From contig NZ_JABXKP010000039.1 in assembly GCF_017114985.1 (NCBI RefSeq), positions 66,263 to 130,262 on the forward strand: DNA of 64,000 nt, in the 5' to 3' direction. This stretch comes from Nostoc sp. JL33 (GTDB lineage: Bacteria; Cyanobacteriota; Cyanobacteriia; Cyanobacteriales; Nostocaceae). Both the position numbers and the translations under genes were made by a program. The first letter of the stretch is position 1, and the number at the start of each line of letters is the position of its first letter. This document shows positions 34,855-44,644 of the stretch, in pieces. Under the pieces are notes generated by a model, which was given only the letters and a program-made list of their open reading frames with translations, searched no databases and was not told where the DNA came from.

Positions 34855-35970
34855 ATGGTCAATTATTTAACTCATATAACTTCGATTGTACCTCGACTGC
34901 CTCCGGCAATTGACGGTGTAGGAGACTATGCCCTCAACCTAGCTCGTCAGCTTCGCAAAAATTTCAATATTCAAACCCATTTTATTGTAGGTAATCCCAC
35001 ATGGACTGGTGCAGCAGAAATTGATGGGTTTCCTGTTAGTCAAGTAAGCGTGGGCGTAGCCGGTTGTAGACATCGCTCCCCTGATGCACTGCTAACTTTA
35101 TTATCAAGCGATCGCTCATCCAGCATCCTTTTACATTATGTAGGCTACGGCTATGCTCAACGCGGCTGTCCAATTTGGTTAGTCGATGGGTTACAGCGTT
35201 GGAAAAGTTTATTTCCCAAGCGATCGCTCCTTACGATGTTCCACGAAGTCTATGCTTCAGGGCTTCCTTGGACTAGCTCTTTTTGGTTATCGCCCTTACA
35301 GAAAAATTTAGCAGCACGTTTGGCACAGATGAGCGATCGCTGTATTACTAGTAAACAACTCTATGCTGAAATAATTGCTAATATTAGCCGAGGCAAGCAT
35401 CATCAAATTCCATTCCTACCAGTTTTTTCAAACATCGGTGAACCAGACAAAGTACTTCCTTTGTCAGAACGCCAGCAGCGCTTAGTTGTCTTTGGAGGTG
35501 TTGCTAACCGTGCAAGAGTTTACCGAGAGTCTCAAGCAGTTTTGGAGTACGTTTGTCAGAGATTAAACATTCAACAAATTTGGGATATAGGAACTCCAAC
35601 GGGAGTAAATTTATCCTCAATTACTAAAGTACCTATCTTAGAAATAGGACAGCAATCTGCCGAAAAGGTGAGTAAAATTTTAGCAGATTCTGTTGCTGCT
35701 TTCTCGGACTATAACCCCGATTTTCTAGCTAAGTCAACTATTTTTGCTTCTTACTGTGCCCACCGACTATTACCTATCAATACCAAAGGTAGTGCCTCAG
35801 TAGTTGATGGTATAGAACCAGGTAAACATTATTGGGTTCCTAATCCTCAAGGAAATGAGTTAGGAAATCACATGGAGATGCAGGCGATCGCAGACAATGC
35901 TTATTCCTGGTATAAAACGCACAGACTATCAATAACTGTTAAAACTTTTGCTGAACTACTTAATAACTAA
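34855..35970 (+). CDS. Glycosyltransferase, group 1-like
   Basis: A 371-residue protein from ATG 34855. It opens with ITSIVPRLPPAIDGVGDYALNLARQLRK, a GT-B N-terminal pattern. LHYVGYGYAQRGCPIWLVDGL and TMFHEVYASGLPW follow. The C-terminal domain is atypical and lacks a strong E-x7-E motif, although KSTIFASYCAHRLLPI occupies that place. At residues 65-75 the codons overlap a dispersed repeat (35048-35076). It is the first gene of the second forward sub-block after the HEPN/MNT module. Likely a sugar transferase; precise family uncertain. Confidence 0.75.
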   Translation: MVNYLTHITSIVPRLPPAIDGVGDYALNLARQLRKNFNIQTHFIVGNPTWTGAAEIDGFPVSQVSVGVAGCRHRSPDALLTLLSSDRSSSILLHYVGYGYAQRGCPIWLVDGLQRWKSLFPKRSLLTMFHEVYASGLPWTSSFWLSPLQKNLAARLAQMSDRCITSKQLYAEIIANISRGKHHQIPFLPVFSNIGEPDKVLPLSERQQRLVVFGGVANRARVYRESQAVLEYVCQRLNIQQIWDIGTPTGVNLSSITKVPILEIGQQSAEKVSKILADSVAAFSDYNPDFLAKSTIFASYCAHRLLPINTKGSASVVDGIEPGKHYWVPNPQGNELGNHMEMQAIADNAYSWYKTHRLSITVKTFAELLNN

Positions 35971-36001
35971 TGAGCTACTGAATTAATTAATAGGAGCTTA
36001 G

Positions 36002-36682
36002 ATGAACTTAAATTTGACAAACACAAGACAGGCTGCATCTATAGCCAGTGGGGGCATTAGCAGCCAAGCAATATATGATAATTTTTTGGAATTAATAGAG
36101 GAGTTAAATATTCAAGGTGATTGTCTTGACTTTGGAGCAGGTATAGGAAATTTAACTCAACTGCTTCAAAGTTTAGACTGCTTTAATTCTATTACTGCTG
36201 CTGACATTATGCAGCGTCCTGTCGGGATAGATGATTCAATTAAGTGGATTAGCTGGGATCTTAATGAATCACTAAATATACCTAGTCAACAATTTGATGT
36301 TATTGTGTCTGCTGAGGTTATTGAACATCTAGAAAATCCCAGAGCAACTCTCAGAGAATGGTTCCGATTACTACGTCCTAATGGAATTATAATTTTCAGC
36401 ACACCTAATAATGAAAGTTGGCGAGCTTTAATTGCTCTCGTGCTACAAGGACATTTTGTACTTTTCAGCGATACTTGCTATCCAGCACACATTACAGCGC
36501 TTCTTCGCAAAGATATTCGGCGCATTTTAGGCGAAGCGGGCTTTTCTGAGCCAACATTTGTTTTTACTAATCTTGGAGGTATTCCCAAACTTCCTCAATT
36601 TCAATGGCAACAAATTTCAGGAAGACTATTTAAGGGTTTACGCTACAGTGATAATTTACTAACTCTTGCTTACAAACCATAA
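36002..36682 (+). CDS. Class I SAM-dependent methyltransferase
   Basis: A 226-residue protein with aggagct before ATG 36002. Motif I is CLDFGAGIGNLTQLLQ (about 40-55), and FDVIVSAEVIEHLENPRATL (about 99-118) and NGIIIFSTPNNESW follow. It is not a close copy of the methyltransferase at 33335. The role is probably methylation of a sugar or of the carrier. It is followed 11 bp later by an FkbM gene. Confidence 0.87.
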   Translation: MNLNLTNTRQAASIASGGISSQAIYDNFLELIEELNIQGDCLDFGAGIGNLTQLLQSLDCFNSITAADIMQRPVGIDDSIKWISWDLNESLNIPSQQFDVIVSAEVIEHLENPRATLREWFRLLRPNGIIIFSTPNNESWRALIALVLQGHFVLFSDTCYPAHITALLRKDIRRILGEAGFSEPTFVFTNLGGIPKLPQFQWQQISGRLFKGLRYSDNLLTLAYKP

Positions 36683-36693
36683 TTCTTTCAACT

Positions 36694-37641
36694 ATGACAA
36701 GAAGTTTTAAAAATCTAAATAAGCCAGAATATTTTTTCAGACCTTCCCAGATATGGCAACGTATTCAACGTTTCACTGGCAATAATATTAATAATAATTT
36801 GGAAGAAGTTATTCTTCCTTGGAAAGTCCAAATTAGAATTCGGCCAGATGATGAGATTGGACGTGCCATCTCGATGAGTGGAGTTTACGACTTGATTGTC
36901 ACTGAAATGTTATGGAGGTTAATTGATCAAGGGGAAGTTGCTATAGATGCTGGCGCAAATATTGGTTATATGACTAGCATTATGGCCGCTAAAGTTACTC
37001 AGACAGGTAAAGTATATTGTTATGAACCACATCCAGAGATTTATCAGGAATTATTAGAAAACATCACAAAGTGGCAAGAGTCTCTTGATTGGCACCATAT
37101 CATCCCACAACAAATAGCAATTTCCGATAAGTCTGGTTCGGATATATTAACTATCCCAGACGGCTTTGATAAAAATCGGGGACTCTCCAAAATAGATACC
37201 AACAATAAGGTTTTGATCAAAAATGAAAGTTCTTTGATTCAAAAATCTTATTTAGTTTCTGTCTCTACACTGGATAAAATTTTAGACTTGAATCAATCTT
37301 TTCAGATAGGTGTTCTTAAAATTGATATTGAAGGGCATGAGTTTGAAGCTTTAAATGGTGCTCAACAACTAATTGGTCAGCAAAAAATTCGCGATATCAT
37401 ATTCGAGGAGCATAATTCCTATCCTAGTTTGGTGACAAATTTTTTAGAAAAGTATGGATACACCATTTTCAAAGCTGTAGGAGGTTTTTGGGGGCCAATC
37501 ATTTGTTCTCCTGAAAGCCAACAAATAGGACGTTACTGGGAACCCCCCTGTTATCTTGCGACTATAAATCCAGCCCGTGTTTTACAACGTACTAAGTCGT
37601 GGGGATGGCATTCGCTTCATAACCGAATGGATTTAGTGTAA
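36694..37641 (+). CDS. FkbM-family methyltransferase
   Basis: A 315-residue protein. The FkbM core is VAIDAGANIGYMTSIMAAKV (motif I, about 87-106), VYCYEPHPEIYQELLENI and GVLKIDIEGHEFEALNGA. It shares the architecture but little close similarity with the one at 30103. O-methylation of polysaccharide residues is the expected role. Tight spacing with the gene before and after suggests one transcript. Confidence 0.9.
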   Translation: MTRSFKNLNKPEYFFRPSQIWQRIQRFTGNNINNNLEEVILPWKVQIRIRPDDEIGRAISMSGVYDLIVTEMLWRLIDQGEVAIDAGANIGYMTSIMAAKVTQTGKVYCYEPHPEIYQELLENITKWQESLDWHHIIPQQIAISDKSGSDILTIPDGFDKNRGLSKIDTNNKVLIKNESSLIQKSYLVSVSTLDKILDLNQSFQIGVLKIDIEGHEFEALNGAQQLIGQQKIRDIIFEEHNSYPSLVTNFLEKYGYTIFKAVGGFWGPIICSPESQQIGRYWEPPCYLATINPARVLQRTKSWGWHSLHNRMDLV

Positions 37642-37660
37642 AGCTTACTTAAAAGTTGTT

Positions 37661-38671
37661 GTGAAAATACTTATCTATTCTCCGCTCTTTTACCCCAGTG
37701 TTGGCGGATTAGAAACTGTTGTGTCCATCCTGGCTCATGAGTTTGTTGAGCAAGGGCACACAGTTAAACTAGTATCAAACGTTCTAACAACAGATAGAAA
37801 AGTTTTTGCCTTTGAAGTGATTCGTAAACCCAATCCCCTAACGCTGTTAAACCTAACACAATGGTGTGATGTATACTTTCAACCAGTTATTAGCCTCAAG
37901 GGAATTTGGACTTTATTAATTAGCCCTAAGCCTTGGGTAGTAGCTCACCATAATTGGTATACTCGACCAAACGGTAGCTTGGGCTGGCAGGATCACTTAA
38001 AGAAATTTCTACTGCGATTTGCAACCAATATCTCGGTCAGCCAAGCATTAGCTAACCATATTTCTACGCCATCAGTCATTATTCCTAATCCCTATCGAGA
38101 TGAGATATTCTATGAGATACCAAAAATTCCTCGTAATAAAGACTTAGTGTTTTTAGGAAGGCTGGTTTCTGATAAGGGAGTAGACCTACTGATTCAATCA
38201 CTTGCTGAACTAAAACAAATGGGGCTATCCCCCAAGCTAACAATTATTGGTAGTGGATTAGAAGAATCTAATTTACGTGAGCAAGCAAGAGTTTTGACTA
38301 TCAGTGAGCAAATAGAATTTGTTGGACTTAAGGTTGAACAAGAACTCATAGAACTACTCAACACTTATAAAATAATGGTCATACCATCCCGATGGCAAGA
38401 ACCATTTGGTATTGTCGCCTTAGAAGGAATTGCTTGTGGCTGTGTGATTGTTGGTTCAGAGGGTGGAGGATTAAAAGATGCCATTGGCCCCTGTGGTGTG
38501 ACATTCCCCAATGGAGATGTGCAAGCATTAACGCAAACTCTATTTAATCTCTTAAAAAATCCTGAGCAACTTGCTAACTACCGAGCCAATTCAGATAATC
38601 ACCTTTTACGCCATCAGAAATCAGTAGTTGCTAAAGCTTATCTAGAAGTAATTGAGGCAGTAATTCGGTGA
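37661..38671 (+). CDS. GT4 glycosyltransferase
   Basis: A 336-residue GT-B enzyme starting at GTG 37661. N-terminal domain: KILIYSPLFYPSVGGLETVVSIL. C-terminal domain: LVFLGRLVSDKGVDLLI and PFGIVALEGIACGCVIVGSEGGG, with the E-x7-E pair in place. It overlaps the next gene (wzy-like) by four bases. It likely adds one sugar to the lipid-linked unit. Confidence 0.92.
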   Translation: MKILIYSPLFYPSVGGLETVVSILAHEFVEQGHTVKLVSNVLTTDRKVFAFEVIRKPNPLTLLNLTQWCDVYFQPVISLKGIWTLLISPKPWVVAHHNWYTRPNGSLGWQDHLKKFLLRFATNISVSQALANHISTPSVIIPNPYRDEIFYEIPKIPRNKDLVFLGRLVSDKGVDLLIQSLAELKQMGLSPKLTIIGSGLEESNLREQARVLTISEQIEFVGLKVEQELIELLNTYKIMVIPSRWQEPFGIVALEGIACGCVIVGSEGGGLKDAIGPCGVTFPNGDVQALTQTLFNLLKNPEQLANYRANSDNHLLRHQKSVVAKAYLEVIEAVIR

Positions 38672-40095
38672 AAGAATACATTGGAGTTTTAGCTCCCTTT
38701 GCCATTCTACTTATTCTCTATCTTTCTGTTCAAAACTGGCGGACTTCTTTAAAAACTGTACTGGTGTTAGCGATAATTGAAGGGGCTTTGCGAAAATGGG
38801 TTTTACCCCAAGGCAGTCAGTTCATCTATTTTTTGAAAGATATTGTACTCATAGGGGCTTATCTTCGTTATTACATTTTATCATCTACTGAAAAAACCTT
38901 TCGTATCAAAGGCAATTCGGCAGCTGAAACTATCGCTTCGGTAATTTTGCTATTAACAGCTTGGTGTCTATTACAAGTTTTTAATCCTAGCTTGGGTTCT
39001 CCAATTATTGGTATTTTTGGAATAAGAGGATACTTGTTATATATTCCTTTAATATGGATGTTACCTAATCTCTTTCGTTCAGAAGAAGAATTATATAGAT
39101 TTCTGCGCTCCTACCTGCTGTTGGTCATTCCAGTGGGGCTATTAGCAGTAGCACAGTTCTTTAGCCCCCCTTCAAGCCCCCTCAATGTCTATACCCCAGA
39201 TTTAAAGCTAGGTGTTGCAACTTTTGGAGATGCAAATTCTACGAATGTTCGTGTAACGGGCACTTTTTCCTACATTGCTGGCTATTCAGTTTACGCAATT
39301 ATTTCCTTTGGATTATTAGTTCCCCTGTTAGCAGTTCAGCAATCTCGATGGTGGCGTTGGGCAACAATAGCAGAATTACTGCTAATTATTGGCACCTCCT
39401 TCATGAACGGCTCTCGTGGTCTTTTTTTCAGTGAAATCCTATTTTTAATTGGTTATTTTGGGGCACAGTTACTAACTAACCTGAAAACAACTGTTCCCTT
39501 GATCAAACAGTTTACAGTGCCTATAATCGCTATAGCTGTTGCAACTATCACTTGGTTTCAGTCTGCTATCAATTCTTTACTATTCCGCATCAATTCCAAT
39601 CATGATGTATCTAGTCGCATTTCGGGAAGCTTCATTGAGCCATTTGAATTGATGAAGTTAAAAGGACTGGATAGTTATGGTCTAGGCGCAACTCATCCAG
39701 CAGCTTCAGTATTGCGTAGAATTCTAAATTTACCTCTAGGAGAAACCATTCCTGTTTACTATGAGTCGGAAATGGGTCGAATAGTTTTGGAAATTGGCCC
39801 CATAGGTTTTTTCTTGTGGTATCTGCTGAGACTCATACTCATTTATCTACTGTGGCGCACATTCCTGAAATTAAAGCGACCTCTGTTGCGACAGCTAGCG
39901 CTGTCGGCTTTTTTGATTCATGCGCTCCAATTTAGTGGTCAGCTTGTGTTCAACCATATTCTCCTAGTCTACTACTGGTTCCTGGCAGGATTTATTTTCC
40001 TTCTACCCCGGCTCGAACAGATAGAGAACTGGAAACAACAACAGGAATACTTCCATGTCCCAGATACCGATCGCGCTGATACATCCTACAGGTAA
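38668..40095 (+). CDS. Wzy-like O-antigen polymerase/ligase family protein
   Basis: A 475-residue membrane protein starting at GTG 38668. About ten to twelve hydrophobic segments are visible. A large periplasmic loop (about 305-370) contains SSRISGSFIEPFELM and GLGATHPAASV, as in the Wzy_C family. GSRGLFFSEILF is the conserved loop before it. It should join repeat units on the periplasmic face. It overlaps the previous gene by four bases and the next by 41 bases, so the three are translated as a unit. Confidence 0.85.
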   Translation: MKEYIGVLAPFAILLILYLSVQNWRTSLKTVLVLAIIEGALRKWVLPQGSQFIYFLKDIVLIGAYLRYYILSSTEKTFRIKGNSAAETIASVILLLTAWCLLQVFNPSLGSPIIGIFGIRGYLLYIPLIWMLPNLFRSEEELYRFLRSYLLLVIPVGLLAVAQFFSPPSSPLNVYTPDLKLGVATFGDANSTNVRVTGTFSYIAGYSVYAIISFGLLVPLLAVQQSRWWRWATIAELLLIIGTSFMNGSRGLFFSEILFLIGYFGAQLLTNLKTTVPLIKQFTVPIIAIAVATITWFQSAINSLLFRINSNHDVSSRISGSFIEPFELMKLKGLDSYGLGATHPAASVLRRILNLPLGETIPVYYESEMGRIVLEIGPIGFFLWYLLRLILIYLLWRTFLKLKRPLLRQLALSAFLIHALQFSGQLVFNHILLVYYWFLAGFIFLLPRLEQIENWKQQQEYFHVPDTDRADTSYR

Positions 40096-41317
40096 TCCCT
40101 TCGCTCGCAACGCAGCAATCTCGTTAGGAGAAGCAGGTCTACTTCAAGAGGTGATTACAACTATTGCCTATAACCCAGAAGAAAGTATCTGCCAATACTT
40201 CAAGCTGCTTCCTGCTCAAATTCGCAATAGAATCACTAATGAACTAGGGCGGCGTACCTGGATTCCTCCAAATGGTGTAGCCATGCGATCGCACCCTTGG
40301 GGTGAAGCAATGCGGATGACCTTGGTTAAAACTGGACTCAGCAGGCGTTTTGGCTTCGGTTCTCAAGGCCCCATAGATTGGGTTTATGCTTCTCTCGATC
40401 GCCATGTTGCCAAGCATCACCTCCAGGGTCTGGCAGCAGTTTATGCTTATGAAGATGGCGCTGCTACTACCTTTGAGGTTGCCAAACAGCAGGGAATTTT
40501 ATGCCTGTACGACTTGCCTATCCTGTTCTACCGCATGGCGCGAGAAATTCAGCAGGAGGAGGCTGAACGATTCCCAGCACTATCTGCATCACTGCAAGCA
40601 GTACGAGAACCTGACTGGAAGTTGAGACGCAAGGAACAGGAAGTGGCGCTCGCAGACCATATTTTTGTGGCCTCTTCTATTACCCAGCAATCCTTACTCA
40701 GAGAAGGGGTCAGTCCTGACAAAATCACGGTTATCCCTTATGGCGCACCGATTGATTATTTTCAACCTCAACCCAAACTAGATCGAACTTTTCGGGCCTT
40801 ATTTGTCGGTCGCGTCGGTGTTCGCAAAGGAGTTCATTACCTGATCAAGGCATGGGAAGAACTCCAACTTCCCCAGGCAGAGTTAATGCTGGTAGGAGTG
40901 AACGAATTTCCAGAAACCTGGCTTTCTCAACTTCCTCATGGACTTAATTACATCCCATCAGTACCCCATACTACGCTGAATCAATACTACAGCAATGCCA
41001 ATGTATTTGTGTTTCCTTCTTTAGTAGAAGGCTTTGGACTGGTACTTCTAGAAGCGATGGCTTGTGGCATTCCTGTGATTACAACCCCTCACACAGCAGG
41101 CTCCGATATTATTACTGATGGGACAGAAGGCTTTATCATCCCTATTCGTGATTCAGAGGCTCTCAAAGAAAAACTTGAGTGGTGCTATTCCCATCCTCAA
41201 GAATTAGCAGAGATGGGACGAGCCGCTCGTCGCAAAGCTGAACAGTTGAATTGGGGTATGTACCGCCAGAGATTGGCTAGTCGAGTTCAGGAAATTATCA
41301 ATTATCTAAATACTTAA
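40055..41317 (+). CDS. GT4 glycosyltransferase
   Basis: A 420-residue protein. ATG 40055 gives MSQIPIALIHPTGNPFARNAAISLGEAGL, a good GT-B start, although it lies inside the end of wzy. The C-terminal domain reads ALFVGRVGVRKGVHYLI and then EGFGLVLLEAMACGIPVITT with a clear E-x7-E motif. A segment in the middle (EIQQEEAERFPAL) resembles transferases from plant-like sucrose clades seen in cyanobacteria. Acceptor unknown. Confidence 0.9.
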   Translation: MSQIPIALIHPTGNPFARNAAISLGEAGLLQEVITTIAYNPEESICQYFKLLPAQIRNRITNELGRRTWIPPNGVAMRSHPWGEAMRMTLVKTGLSRRFGFGSQGPIDWVYASLDRHVAKHHLQGLAAVYAYEDGAATTFEVAKQQGILCLYDLPILFYRMAREIQQEEAERFPALSASLQAVREPDWKLRRKEQEVALADHIFVASSITQQSLLREGVSPDKITVIPYGAPIDYFQPQPKLDRTFRALFVGRVGVRKGVHYLIKAWEELQLPQAELMLVGVNEFPETWLSQLPHGLNYIPSVPHTTLNQYYSNANVFVFPSLVEGFGLVLLEAMACGIPVITTPHTAGSDIITDGTEGFIIPIRDSEALKEKLEWCYSHPQELAEMGRAARRKAEQLNWGMYRQRLASRVQEIINYLNT

Positions 41318-41345
41318 CTAATCATAAAATTTTAGAGATATCAAT

Positions 41346-42527
41346 ATGCAAATAATCAAGGTTGAAAAACCCAAATCTGCAACGACAGACTCTCTGCATC
41401 TTTGGTTTCCTAACCTGTTTGAGTTTAAGGGTGGTATTCAGGTTTATCTCCAGGATGTTCTACAGGCTATACAAGAAGCACTACCAAACTTATCTGTATG
41501 TATTTTAGATAAGCTTGACAGAAATAAACCTGTAGATAAATTCAATTCAAAAAATTACTCGTTTACTTTTAGTGGTCATTATCCGGTTTTTTTTAAAACA
41601 GCGCACTTTACTTTTAAATTAATTACAAAAGCATTAATTAATCGTCCAAAATTCATTTTGTGTGGGCATATCAATTTTGCTCCTGTAGCATTTTTTGTTC
41701 GTCGGGTTACGGGTATTCCTTATGGAATTATTGTTTATGGTATTGATGCTTGGGAAATTAAAAATATATGGAAAATCAAAGCGTTATATGCTGCTGAAAA
41801 AATAATCTCAATTAGTAGTTATACCCGCGATCGCCTAATTGAAGAGCAGAATTTATCTCCAGATAAAATTGAGCTTTTACCAGTTACTTTTGATGCAGAA
41901 CGCTTTAAGCTCAGTCCCAAACCAAATTATTTACTTAAACGTCATCGGTTAACTGTTCAACAGCCAATCATTTTGACCGTAGCTCGATTAGACAATAGTG
42001 AACGCTACAAGGGCTACGACCAAATCTTACTAGCAATGCCACAGATTCGCCTAGCTATTCCCCATGCTCATTACATCTTAGTAGGCAAAGGAAGCGATCG
42101 CCCCCGAATTGAGCAACTAATTTCTCAATTAAACTTAGACGACTGTGTAACATTAGCAGGATTTATACCAGATTCAGAACTCTGTGACTATTACAATGTC
42201 TGCGATGTTTTTGCCATGCCTAGTAAAGGAGAGGGATTTGGAATTGTCTATTTGGAAGCTCTGGCTTGTGGCAAACCAACTTTAGCAGGGAATCAAGATG
42301 GTGCAGTTGATGCCCTCTGTAATGGGGAGTTAGGCGTTTTGGTGAATCCTGATGATGTAAATGCGATCGCCCAAACACTGATTCAAATCTTACAAGGTGC
42401 TTATCCTCACCCTATCCTCTATCAACCTCAAATTTTACGCGAACAAGTGATTGCCAGATTTGGATTTGAACAGTTCCAACAAACTCTGGCTGAGTTAATT
42501 CAAACTCAACTACTACCCACTACCTGA
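41346..42527 (+). CDS. GT4 glycosyltransferase
   Basis: A 393-residue GT-B enzyme. N-terminal domain: LHLWFPNLFEFKGGIQVYLQDVL. C-terminal domain: ILTVARLDNSERYKGYDQILLAM and EGFGIVYLEALACGKPTLAG, with E-x7-E. The gene is 28 bp after the previous transferase and 34 bp before the next, in one run. The AGNQDGAVDAL loop is typical of the family. Donor not predictable. Confidence 0.92.
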   Translation: MQIIKVEKPKSATTDSLHLWFPNLFEFKGGIQVYLQDVLQAIQEALPNLSVCILDKLDRNKPVDKFNSKNYSFTFSGHYPVFFKTAHFTFKLITKALINRPKFILCGHINFAPVAFFVRRVTGIPYGIIVYGIDAWEIKNIWKIKALYAAEKIISISSYTRDRLIEEQNLSPDKIELLPVTFDAERFKLSPKPNYLLKRHRLTVQQPIILTVARLDNSERYKGYDQILLAMPQIRLAIPHAHYILVGKGSDRPRIEQLISQLNLDDCVTLAGFIPDSELCDYYNVCDVFAMPSKGEGFGIVYLEALACGKPTLAGNQDGAVDALCNGELGVLVNPDDVNAIAQTLIQILQGAYPHPILYQPQILREQVIARFGFEQFQQTLAELIQTQLLPTT

Positions 42528-42561
42528 TGAAGTTGATCAACAAAATTAACCTAAAAATTAG

Positions 42562-43797
42562 ATGAAGATATTACAAGTCATACCCTCCATCAGTCTGACT
42601 ATGGGCGGCCCTACTGAAGTTGTTCTAAACTTGGTCAAAGCCCTGCGCCAGCTTGGGTCAGATATTGAGATTGTCACCACCAACGATGATGGAAATACTT
42701 TATTGGATGTCCCTCTTCGTCAGCGTATCGAGTATAAAGAAGTGCCAATCTGGTTTTTACCCCGTGTTTCCCGCCGAATCAAAGAATATATCTTCTCTCC
42801 TGAGTTAGCACCTTGGCTTTGGCAGCATATGCGAAATTATAACTTAGTGGAAACTCACTATCTTTTTTCCTATGCTCCGACTTGTGCTGCGGCGATCGCT
42901 CGTTGGCAAGGAATCCCCTATCTAGTTCGTACAATGGGTCAATTGTCACCTTGGGCACTAGCTCAAAGTCCCTTCAAAAAACAGGTTTATAGTCGGCTGA
43001 TTGAGCATCATAATCTGAATCGTGCGGCTGTTATTCATTCTACATCTGCTGGTGAAGCAGCAGATATCCGTAATTTCGGTGTTAAGACACCCGTCCTCAC
43101 TTTACCTCTTGGGGTGAATATCCCTCACCCTTTACCCGATGCCAAACAAAAACTACGACACATCTACGGCATTTCTACAGAAACACCCGTAATGCTGTTT
43201 CTTTCTCGTCTTCACTACAAAAAACGCCCAGACTTACTACTACAAGCACTTAGTCGTCTTGTAGAACAAAACTATGATTTTCACCTAATCATAGCGGGTT
43301 CAGGAGAACCAGAATATGAAACTCAGCTAAAAAACTTGGCAATATCCCTTGGCATCTCAGATCAAATTTCCTTTGCTGGTTTTGTGATGGGGCAAGAGAA
43401 AGACTTGCTGCTACAAGGGTCAGATATGTTTATTTTACCATCTTTTTCCGAGAATTTCGGTATCGCCGTCGCTGAGGCAATGGCAGCTGGATTGCCTGTG
43501 ATTATAACTCCAGGAATTCAAATTTCTCCAGAGGTTGCTGCTGCCCAAGCTGGGTTGGTTGTTGAGGGTACACTTGAAACATTGGCAGAAGCGATCGCCC
43601 AATTACTGAAATCTCCCAATCTGAGGCAACAGCAAGGCGAGAATGGCAAACAGCTTGTCAAACAGCAATATTCCTGGGAAGCGATCGCTCAAAATCTTAC
43701 CTCTGTTTATCATGCGATTATTGAAAGAAAACTTTTACCAGAATATCTTGTAGACTCAAGGTTTTCCAGCAACAGCAGATCCAACACCTATTTCTAA
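42562..43797 (+). CDS. GT4 glycosyltransferase
   Basis: A 411-residue protein. It opens KILQVIPSISLTMGGPTEVVLNLVKAL, the common start of hormogonium polysaccharide and related transferases in filamentous cyanobacteria. C-terminal domain: PVMLFLSRLHYKKRPDLLLQAL and SFSENFGIAVAEAMAAGLPVIIT. It is the last transferase of the continuous run. A resemblance to Hps proteins is from memory and should not be read as a firm name. Confidence 0.9.
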   Translation: MKILQVIPSISLTMGGPTEVVLNLVKALRQLGSDIEIVTTNDDGNTLLDVPLRQRIEYKEVPIWFLPRVSRRIKEYIFSPELAPWLWQHMRNYNLVETHYLFSYAPTCAAAIARWQGIPYLVRTMGQLSPWALAQSPFKKQVYSRLIEHHNLNRAAVIHSTSAGEAADIRNFGVKTPVLTLPLGVNIPHPLPDAKQKLRHIYGISTETPVMLFLSRLHYKKRPDLLLQALSRLVEQNYDFHLIIAGSGEPEYETQLKNLAISLGISDQISFAGFVMGQEKDLLLQGSDMFILPSFSENFGIAVAEAMAAGLPVIITPGIQISPEVAAAQAGLVVEGTLETLAEAIAQLLKSPNLRQQQGENGKQLVKQQYSWEAIAQNLTSVYHAIIERKLLPEYLVDSRFSSNSRSNTYF

Positions 43798-43886
43798 TTA
43801 CTTCAGATTTTCACATGCCCAGAGCCAAGGCGATCGCTACCCTTATCTTTAGTGGTAGGTATCAATCCCTCACTATCTTGAAAACT

Positions 43887-43913
43887 TTAGAGCGCTGGTT
43901 TCCGGCGCTCTAA
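43887..43913 (+). terminator. Hairpin between the last glycosyltransferase and the acetyltransferase
   Basis: Perfect 9-bp arms ttagagcgc and gcgctctaa enclose nine bases, 90 bp past the transferase stop. A weak T-tract (cttttag) follows. It probably ends much of the long transcript. Confidence 0.65.
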
Positions 43914-43961
43914 CTTTTAGCTGATTGAATTCTTGTTTAACCTACCTTGCTTACCCACCAT

Positions 43962-44501
43962 ATGCGTCTAGATCAATATACTATTGGCAACTATACTCCA
44001 GGCACAACATACTGGAAGCAACTTTTTTGGTATTTTGTTGGGTCGCCCTTAGTTGAAAGTTATTGGCTACCATTTTCAGCTTTTAAGATTTGGGTACTCC
44101 GCAGTTTTGGAGCTAAAATCGGTCAAGGTGTCCGCATTAAACCGGGAGTGCGGGTAAAGTTTCCCTGGCGATTAAACATTGGTGATTTTGTTTGGATTGG
44201 AGAAGATACGTGGATAGATAACCTTGCTCTGATCACGATCGAAAAGCATGTTTGTCTATCTCAAGGGGTCTATCTCTGCACTGGAAATCATGATTGGAAT
44301 CATCCCGATTTTAAATTGATTGATGCTCCAATCCATATTCAAGAGAGTAGTTGGATTGCTGCAAAGTCAGTAATTGGCCCAGGAGTTACTGTTGGTCGGG
44401 GAGCAGTACTGACTTTAGGTGGCGTGACTGGAAGCTCACTAGAGCCGATGACTATTTATGCAGGTAATCCGGCTCAACCCATCAAGCAGAGAAAGCTTTG
44501 A
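43962..44501 (+). CDS. WcaF-like hexapeptide-repeat acetyltransferase
   Basis: A 179-residue left-handed beta-helix protein from ATG 43962. The N-terminus (RLDQYTIGNYTPGTTYWKQLFWYFVG) and WLPFSAFKIWVLRSFGAKIG match WcaF-type acyltransferases of extracellular sugar loci. Hexapeptide turns follow (IGQGVRIKPGVRVKFP, IGDFVWIGEDTWID). TGNHDWNHPDF holds the catalytic His. It uses acetyl-CoA to acetylate a sugar. Same direction as the block before it, but after a terminator-like hairpin. Confidence 0.9.
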   Translation: MRLDQYTIGNYTPGTTYWKQLFWYFVGSPLVESYWLPFSAFKIWVLRSFGAKIGQGVRIKPGVRVKFPWRLNIGDFVWIGEDTWIDNLALITIEKHVCLSQGVYLCTGNHDWNHPDFKLIDAPIHIQESSWIAAKSVIGPGVTVGRGAVLTLGGVTGSSLEPMTIYAGNPAQPIKQRKL

Positions 44502-44644
44502 TATCCAATTTTGGCGGATCGCATCTCATCTCATACTTTAGTTGACTACAAATTGGGGTAGACCTACAGCCACTCCACATTTAGTAATTAAGTGATTCAA
44601 AGAACGCTTTGGCTTAATATCTAAATTTCTAATTGCAGCTTTGG

